Source of the DNA: JBBREP01 sp036501845 | GTDB lineage: Bacteria > Actinomycetota > Acidimicrobiia > IMCC26256 > PALSA-610 | Direction of reading: 5' to 3' | DNA: 39,314 nt | Assembly (NCBI GenBank): GCA_036501845.1 | Contig: DASXZO010000013.1 | Location: forward strand, 1-39,314 | Shown here: positions 34,451 to 39,314 of the stretch, piece after piece | How the letters are laid out: every line of letters starts with the position of its first letter | How positions within the stretch are numbered: position 1 is the stretch's first letter | The notes under the pieces: generated by a model | The model's database searches: none | Seen by the model: only the letters and a program-made list of their open reading frames with translations | Told to the model about the DNA's origin: nothing | Made by a program: the position numbers and the translations under genes

Positions 34451-35669
34451 GGGCGTGGCGCACGTCGCCGCCGGCGGCGAGGTATTCGATCGCCAACGCG
34501 GCGTAGATCGCGATGCCGTTGCGCATCGCCGGCTCGTCGATCGTCATGCGATTCGAATGGCAGCCGTGCGCATGGGCTGGACGCTCGCCGGGCGGGCACA
34601 CGCCGAGATACGCGAACGCGCCGGGCCGCTCGTTCAACACGTAGGAGAAGTCCTCGGCGCCCATCACCGGCGCGGGCATCTCGTTCGCCGACTCGGCACC
34701 GAGCAGGCCCGCGGCGACGCGCCGAGTGAACGCCGCGTGGTCGAAGTCGTTCACCACCACGGGATAGCCCTCGATCACTTCGAGGTCGGCGGTCATCTCG
34801 TGGGCCGCGGCCACGTGCTCGACGATGCGGGCGATGCCGGCCCGGGCCGCGCCGCGACTGCCTTCCGACACCGAACGCAGCGTGCCTTCCATCACGACCG
34901 ATTCGGGGATCACGTTGTTCGTGGTGCCGCCGCGGATCTTGGTGATGGTGATCACCACCGGGTCGAACTGGTTGATGCGGCGCGTGGCGAACACCTGGAG
35001 CGCAGTCACGATCTCGGCCGCGACCGGCATCGGGTCGTTCGCGAGATAGGGGCTCGATGCGTGGCCACCCTTACCGGTCACCGTGATGTGCAACACGTCG
35101 GCGGCGGCCATGATCGGGCCACCGCGAGTCGCGATCGACCCCGTGGGCGCGTTCGGCGTGACATGCAGCGCGAAGGCGGCGTCGACGCGCGGCCCTTCGA
35201 GCACACCCTCCTCGATCATCCAGCGCGCGCCGTGGTAGCCCTCCTCACCCGGTTGGAACATCAGGCGGACACGACCGGCAAGTGTGTCGCGCCGCTCGGC
35301 GAGTACCCGCGCCGCACCGCACAACATCGCGGTGTGCGCGTCGTGCCCGCATGCGTGCATGGCGCCGTCGACCTCGCTTGCGAAGTCGAGACCAGTGTCT
35401 TCGGGCATCGGCAACGCATCCATGTCGGCGCGCAGCAGCACGGTCGGTCCTGGTTGCGCGCCCACGATGTCGGCCACGACTGACGTGACGTTCGTGCCTG
35501 TGGTGACGACGAGATCGAGCGGTGCCAGTGCGTCGACCACCACCTGCTGGGTGCGCGGCAACAACAAGCCTTGCTCGGGATGACGATGGATCTCGCGCCG
35601 GAGCGCGACCGCGTCGTCGAGTACCGCGCCAGCGGCAGTAAGCAGGTCGGGAGCATCGACAGCTGTCAC
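34437..35669 (-). CDS. M20-family amidohydrolase
   Basis: A 410-aa metallo-amidohydrolase of the M20D (hippurate/IAA-amino acid hydrolase-like) group. Metal and catalytic motifs are HACGHDAHTAMLCGAA, FQPGEEGYHGARWMI and, near the C-terminus, HSNRMTIDEPAM. The dimerisation domain begins at GKGGHASSP. The GTG at 35669 begins VTAVDAPDLL. TAGGGT (35682-35677) is 7 nt upstream, and its first three bases are also the stop codon of the PaaX-type gene. Substrate (N-acyl amino acid or similar) is not determined. Confidence 0.9.
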   Translation of the reverse strand: MTAVDAPDLLTAAGAVLDDAVALRREIHRHPEQGLLLPRTQQVVVDALAPLDLVVTTGTNVTSVVADIVGAQPGPTVLLRADMDALPMPEDTGLDFASEVDGAMHACGHDAHTAMLCGAARVLAERRDTLAGRVRLMFQPGEEGYHGARWMIEEGVLEGPRVDAAFALHVTPNAPTGSIATRGGPIMAAADVLHITVTGKGGHASSPYLANDPMPVAAEIVTALQVFATRRINQFDPVVITITKIRGGTTNNVIPESVVMEGTLRSVSEGSRGAARAGIARIVEHVAAAHEMTADLEVIEGYPVVVNDFDHAAFTRRVAAGLLGAESANEMPAPVMGAEDFSYVLNERPGAFAYLGVCPPGERPAHAHGCHSNRMTIDEPAMRNGIAIYAALAIEYLAAGGDVRHALTTS

Positions 35670-35679
35670 GCTTCGAACC

Positions 35680-36525
35680 CTACGACCGCCGAGCACTTCG
35701 GAACCACGCTGCGACGGCGAAATCGAAGCGGGGTTGGAACTCGTCGTAGTCCCGGCGCAGCGCATCACCCGCCCGAGCGGCAGGTAACAACGCGGCCGGG
35801 AGCAGTGGGTCGGCGCGCAGGTGCGCGAGCGCGCGAGTACCCGCGAGGAACGCGTCGGCGATCGCAGCACCGGTGCCGCCGCCGCGCAACAACCCGGTCG
35901 CGCGCCGCAGCCATTCGTCGAGCGCCACCGCCTGCGCCTGCCACTCCGATACCGCGAACAATGCTTCGGCGAGCTCAACCGGATCACCGTCGGGTCGACC
36001 TCGCCAGATGCGGCATTGCTGCTCGCGCTCCCCGAACCGCGCCTCCACGGCTCCAAGGGCCTCGACGGCTTCGACGAGGTTGTCGGGTCGGGTCCACACA
36101 CCTTCGCGCTGTTCGGCGTAGCGGGCGAGGCGCAGCTCGTGCCGGAGCGCGCCGCGCGCCTCGCTCGAGCGCCCGTCGGCGGTGACCACCGCGATCACCC
36201 ATTGGCCGTCCCAGTCGCTCTGCATCTCCGGGTGCCGGGCCACGTCGTGCTCGCCACTCCTGGCTCGCACCCGCCCCACGAGCTCGTAGTGGCCATCGGT
36301 GGCCTGCAGCTCTCCGGCGTCGACCATGCGGCTGAGTGCCACTCGGGCGGTGCCCGCCGGCACGCCGAAGAGGCCGCACCAGCGCACGAGGTCGGCCCCC
36401 GACCGCCGGGGGCTATCCATGCCGAGCAGGAGCGACGCGATCAACGATCGGGCCGACAGCGGGCGGGACGCCGACACGCCAGGCGGGTCCACCCCGTCGA
36501 CAGAATTGTTACGGATTGCAGTCAC
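35680..36525 (-). CDS. PaaX-type transcriptional regulator
   Basis: A 281-aa regulator. The N-terminal winged helix is PaaX-like: RPLSARSLIASLLLGMDS, then LVRWCGLFGVPAGTARVALSRMVDAGELQATDG. The C-terminal PaaX_C domain follows (EARGALRHELRLARYAEQREGVWTRPDNL, VSEWQAQAVALDEWLRRA). PaaX regulators repress aromatic or lipid catabolism genes in response to CoA thioesters. The GTG at 36525 was chosen because the conserved start is near it. It is divergent from the desaturase across 27 nt, so the shared intergenic region is its likely operator. Confidence 0.85.
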   Translation of the reverse strand: MTAIRNNSVDGVDPPGVSASRPLSARSLIASLLLGMDSPRRSGADLVRWCGLFGVPAGTARVALSRMVDAGELQATDGHYELVGRVRARSGEHDVARHPEMQSDWDGQWVIAVVTADGRSSEARGALRHELRLARYAEQREGVWTRPDNLVEAVEALGAVEARFGEREQQCRIWRGRPDGDPVELAEALFAVSEWQAQAVALDEWLRRATGLLRGGGTGAAIADAFLAGTRALAHLRADPLLPAALLPAARAGDALRRDYDEFQPRFDFAVAAWFRSARRS

Positions 36526-36545
36526 CTGTTGTGAGACTGTAACAT
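36507..36545. promoter_or_regulatory. candidate operator between paaX-like gene and desaturase
   Basis: TGTTAC (36507-36512) and GTAACA (36539-36544) form a spaced inverted repeat. The right arm overlaps the -10 boxes of both genes: TAACAT (plus, 36540-36545, 7 nt from the desaturase ATG) and TACAGT (minus, 36541-36536). A dimeric regulator bound here would block both promoters. Confidence 0.5.
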
Positions 36546-36552
36546 CACGGCT

Positions 36553-37554
36553 ATGGCGAGCGAAGCTCCGACGCTCACGATGGTGCCCGAACCGGCATTG
36601 CTCACGCCGGTGACGGGAGACCGCCTGCGCACCGACGGGCGGCCCGGGCCCGCGCTCCGCGAGGAACTGCGGCGCATCCCCAACCTCCGCAACGCGGTGT
36701 CGGTCGCGTCGGTGTGGGTGCAGATCGTGGGCATCGCCGTCGTGGCCGTGTGGCTGAACAACCCGCTCGTATGGCTGCTCGCGATCCTGCTCATGGGTCG
36801 CGCGCACGCACAGGTCGCAGCGTTGATGCACGAAGCCGCGCACCGGCTGCTGTTCCGCAACCGGAAGTTGAACGACTTCGTGGGCCGCTGGATTCTCGGC
36901 TTCCCGGCCTTCACGCCGATCGACCTCTACCGGCGCGGCCACATGGCGCACCACCGGCAAGAGTTCGGCCCGGACGAGCCCGATGTGCCGCTGTATCGCG
37001 GCTACCCGATCAGCCGCTCGTCGTTACGCCGCAAGCTGTGGCGCGACGCCACGGGCCGCACCGGCTGGAAGCTGTTCAAAGGTCTGTTGCGCGGCGTCAA
37101 CAGCAAGGATGCCGCGGTGCGCGGCCAAGCGCGCCGCATCGTTGCGGCGCAGCTCGTGCTGATCGCGATCTGCTTCGCGGTGGGCCATCCGTGGTTGTGG
37201 CTGCTGCTGTGGTTCGTGCCGTTCCTCACGGTGTGGCGCGTGATCAACCGTCTGCGTTCGATCGCCGAGCACGGCGGCATGGTCGAGAGCAACGACCGCC
37301 GCAACACCACGCACACGGTGCGCCAGCACGCGGTCGCGCGCTTCTGGATTGTGCCCTACCGCATCGGTTGGCACCTCGCACACCATGTCGACTCCGGCGT
37401 GCCGATGTACAACTTGCCGAAGTACCACCGCGAGCTGATCGCCTCGGGCTACATCACACCGGGTCTCGAATACCGCAGCTATCCGGCGTTGTGGCGCAAG
37501 CTGTCGCGCCGACCCGAGGTAGTCACGGCTGCCCCAACCGCTACTGCGGCGTGA
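36553..37554 (+). CDS. membrane fatty-acid desaturase
   Basis: A 333-aa integral-membrane desaturase. Three His boxes ligate a diiron centre: H93-EAA-H97, H130-MA-H133-H134 and H274-LA-H277-H278; H240 (AEHGG) may be an extra ligand. Hydrophobic segments lie at about 49-81 and 200-230. It probably introduces a double bond into acyl lipids using a separate reductase. The ATG at 36553 follows TAACAT by 7 nt. It overlaps the convergent amidase by 14 nt. Confidence 0.9.
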   Translation: MASEAPTLTMVPEPALLTPVTGDRLRTDGRPGPALREELRRIPNLRNAVSVASVWVQIVGIAVVAVWLNNPLVWLLAILLMGRAHAQVAALMHEAAHRLLFRNRKLNDFVGRWILGFPAFTPIDLYRRGHMAHHRQEFGPDEPDVPLYRGYPISRSSLRRKLWRDATGRTGWKLFKGLLRGVNSKDAAVRGQARRIVAAQLVLIAICFAVGHPWLWLLLWFVPFLTVWRVINRLRSIAEHGGMVESNDRRNTTHTVRQHAVARFWIVPYRIGWHLAHHVDSGVPMYNLPKYHRELIASGYITPGLEYRSYPALWRKLSRRPEVVTAAPTATAA

Positions 37555-38938
37555 GTCGCGGCGGCACGAGCACGCCGAGCGCGGCTTCGGCTCCTGTCGC
37601 GATCGACATCAGCTCGAGGTCGGCGCAACGCGGGGCCACGATCTGCAACGCGATGGGCACGCGGTCGCCGTCGCGCTCGACGAAGCCGCACGGCACCACC
37701 GCGGCCGGCGAGCGCACGAGGTTGAACGGCATCGTGTAGTCGGCCGCCCAACCGGGTCCGTACGGACTCGGCTCGCCGATCTTCGGCGGCACCGTGGCCA
37801 TCGCCGGCGTGATGAGCACCGACGCGCGCTCCCACAACGCGGCGAGTTGTTGCAACGCGACGTGTGCGCCCGACTGACCGTTGAGCATCTGCGCGGCGGT
37901 GGTGTGCTCACCGAACGCCGCCGTGAATTGCGCGGCGGGTAGGAACCGGCCCTCCCATGGAGTCGGATCGCTGGTCGCGGTGTGCCACGAGCCTGGCGCG
38001 GCCTGCGCGATCCAGGCGACCACGGCGGGCGGATCGAAGATCGCGTCGGTGGTGTCGACCACGTCGAGCCCCGCCGCCGCAAGGGCACGCAGCGCGGCTT
38101 CGCACGTGTCGATTACGTCGGCATCAGGGTGCGCCGTGCCGAGCGTGGGCGACCACACCGCGCGCACGCCGTCGAGCGACGCGCGAGTGGCCGCGTCGGC
38201 GAAGGAGCCGGGGAGGTCGAACGAGAGCAGGTCGAGCGCCGACACGCCCTTCACCACGTCGAGCGCGTAGGCGATCTCGGCGAAGGTGCGGGCCATCGGA
38301 CCGCGGGTGGAGAGCGGCCCCCACGTGGGCGGGGCGACATCGCCGTTCGGCACCACGCCATGGGTGGGCTTGAAGCCGGCGATGCCGCACACGGCCGACG
38401 GGATGCGGATGGAACCGCCACCGTCGGAGCCGGTGCAGAGGCTCACCAGGCCGGCTGCCACCGCCGCGCCCGAGCCCCCCGACGACCCGCCGCTCGTGCG
38501 GTGCGGCGCCCACGGGTTCCCGGTGGGGCCGAACACGAGGTTGTCGGTCTCGGCGTGGAAGCCGTAGGCCGGCGTGTTGGTCTTGCCCACCACCACGGCA
38601 CCGGCGGCCCGCAGGCGGGCCACTTCCACCGAGTCGGCCGAGGCGGTCGGGCCGTGCGCTCGTACCGGGTCGCCGCACACGGTGCGAAAGCCTGCGGCGT
38701 CCTCGAGATCCTTCACGCCGATCGGCACACCCGCGAGCGGGCCGACCTGGTCGCCCGAGGCGAGGCGGCGCTCGATCTCGGCGGCCTGGGCCCGGGCGCC
38801 GTCGGCGTCGAGTGCGCAAAATGCGTGGATCGCGGGGTCGAGCTCGGCGATCCGTGCCAACGCGGCCTCGACCACTTCGGTGGGCGACCGCTCGCTCGAT
38901 CGCACCGCCTCGGCCACGTCCACGACGTTTTCGGTCAT
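37541..38938 (-). CDS. amidase-signature family hydrolase
   Basis: A 465-aa amidase-signature enzyme. The Ser-cisSer-Lys triad is Lys76 (GVPIGVKD), Ser152 in TSGGSSGGSG, and nucleophile Ser176 in GSDGGGSIRIP. The N-terminal EVVEAALARIAELDPAIHAF is typical. It may hydrolyse amides or act as a GatA-like paralogue, but no gatB/gatC is adjacent, so a free amidase is more likely. TACCGT (38952-38947) lies 8 nt upstream of the ATG. Confidence 0.9.
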   Translation of the reverse strand: MTENVVDVAEAVRSSERSPTEVVEAALARIAELDPAIHAFCALDADGARAQAAEIERRLASGDQVGPLAGVPIGVKDLEDAAGFRTVCGDPVRAHGPTASADSVEVARLRAAGAVVVGKTNTPAYGFHAETDNLVFGPTGNPWAPHRTSGGSSGGSGAAVAAGLVSLCTGSDGGGSIRIPSAVCGIAGFKPTHGVVPNGDVAPPTWGPLSTRGPMARTFAEIAYALDVVKGVSALDLLSFDLPGSFADAATRASLDGVRAVWSPTLGTAHPDADVIDTCEAALRALAAAGLDVVDTTDAIFDPPAVVAWIAQAAPGSWHTATSDPTPWEGRFLPAAQFTAAFGEHTTAAQMLNGQSGAHVALQQLAALWERASVLITPAMATVPPKIGEPSPYGPGWAADYTMPFNLVRSPAAVVPCGFVERDGDRVPIALQIVAPRCADLELMSIATGAEAALGVLVPPRLTPQ

Positions 38939-39058
38939 CCGCGGGAACGGTAGTCGCCGACGAAATGCCTGGTCAGGGGTCGGTGGGCATCGTCGGTCGC
39001 GGATGAGGCAGAATGGGGGTTCTACGAAGTCACGACAGGTTTCCCAGGACGGTGAGGC

Positions 39059-39268
39059 GTGCCGAGAAAAGGTCGAGCACGACGTTTTCGCGAGGCTCGC
39101 GAGCTGAAACAGGGTTTCGACGACGACCTGTTCAAGGAAGACAAGAACTCGACGCTCGCCGACGTGTGGGACCCCACGTCAAAAGCCACGCAGGCCGCCG
39201 ACGACGATGACGAGTGGGACGACGACGAAGTCGACGACGACGAGGAGTACGACCCCCTCGACCACTAG
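39059..39268 (+). CDS. small protein with basic N-terminus and poly-acidic C-terminus
   Basis: A 69-aa protein: PRKGRARRFREARELKQGF (basic), then a neutral middle, then DDDDEWDDDEVDDDEEYD. It starts at a GTG with a modest GGTGAGG ahead. No family was recognised. Its charge layout is like the 68-aa protein at 22289, but there is no obvious sequence identity. A strong terminator follows its stop codon directly. Confidence 0.7.
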   Translation: MPRKGRARRFREARELKQGFDDDLFKEDKNSTLADVWDPTSKATQAADDDDEWDDDEVDDDEEYDPLDH

Positions 39269-39309
39269 CGCCCGGCGCCCGTCGACTCGCGCGCCGGGCG
39301 TCGGTTTTA
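39269..39309 (+). terminator. intrinsic terminator
   Basis: CGCCCGGCGC (39269-39278) pairs perfectly with GCGCCGGGCG (39291-39300) over a 12-nt loop, followed by TCGGTTTTATT. It begins at the base after the stop codon of the gene at 39059. Confidence 0.85.
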
Positions 39310-39314
39310 TTAGA

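Overview
The window is high-GC DNA from an actinobacterium. Mycothiol synthase (MshD), an Eis-type acetyltransferase, bacterial Ku, SCO6745-family proteins and many operon-head genes with a -10 box only 6-8 nt from the start codon all point that way. The overall mix suggests an uncultured Acidimicrobiia-like lineage, but this is an inference from gene content and not a phylogeny.

Left part (1-10606): an amino-acid block on the minus strand. hisD-hisC-hisB-hisH-hisA-hisF form one operon with overlapping or nearly overlapping junctions. A second minus-strand operon, hisI-trpE-ygfZ, starts 2.5 kb beyond hisF. The two are separated by a plus-strand oligopeptidase B gene and a small unknown gene.

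Middle part (10607-27400): housekeeping and accessory genes in short operons. These include nth-eis (minus), mshD-rlmN and then a membrane protein, a C69 peptidase and a DUF255/thioredoxin-like protein (plus). They are followed by a zinc-finger protein, two SCO6745-family paralogues, Ku, an NTF2-like protein, a ferritin-like protein, an AraC-type regulator, a VOC protein and a DUF4760-like membrane protein. A GC-rich interspersed repeat lies directly before two start codons and supplies the ribosome-binding region.

Right-centre (27442-30406): the most unusual locus. A Ro60/Rsr (TROVE plus VWA) gene is preceded on the same strand by two tandem RNAs. Each has a closing stem with the same 4-nt CCGG bulge, a canonical T arm and a UUCG-capped acceptor-like hairpin. 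The first also has a D arm. This is the circularly permuted tRNA mimicry known from YrlA-type bacterial Y RNAs. The Ro gene carries an in-frame TAG at codon 35 in otherwise intact reading. A COG3575-type nucleotidyltransferase lies just upstream.

Right part (30372-39314): leuA has a complete attenuation leader, with a 17-codon peptide ending in three Leu codons, a hairpin and a UUCG-capped terminator with a U run. Upstream of it lie a heavily decayed gene (three frameshifts and one in-frame stop), a DUF488 gene and tRNA-Val(CAC). The window ends with an EthD-domain protein, an M20 amidohydrolase, a PaaX-type regulator divergent from a fatty-acid desaturase, an amidase and a small acidic-tailed protein with a strong terminator.
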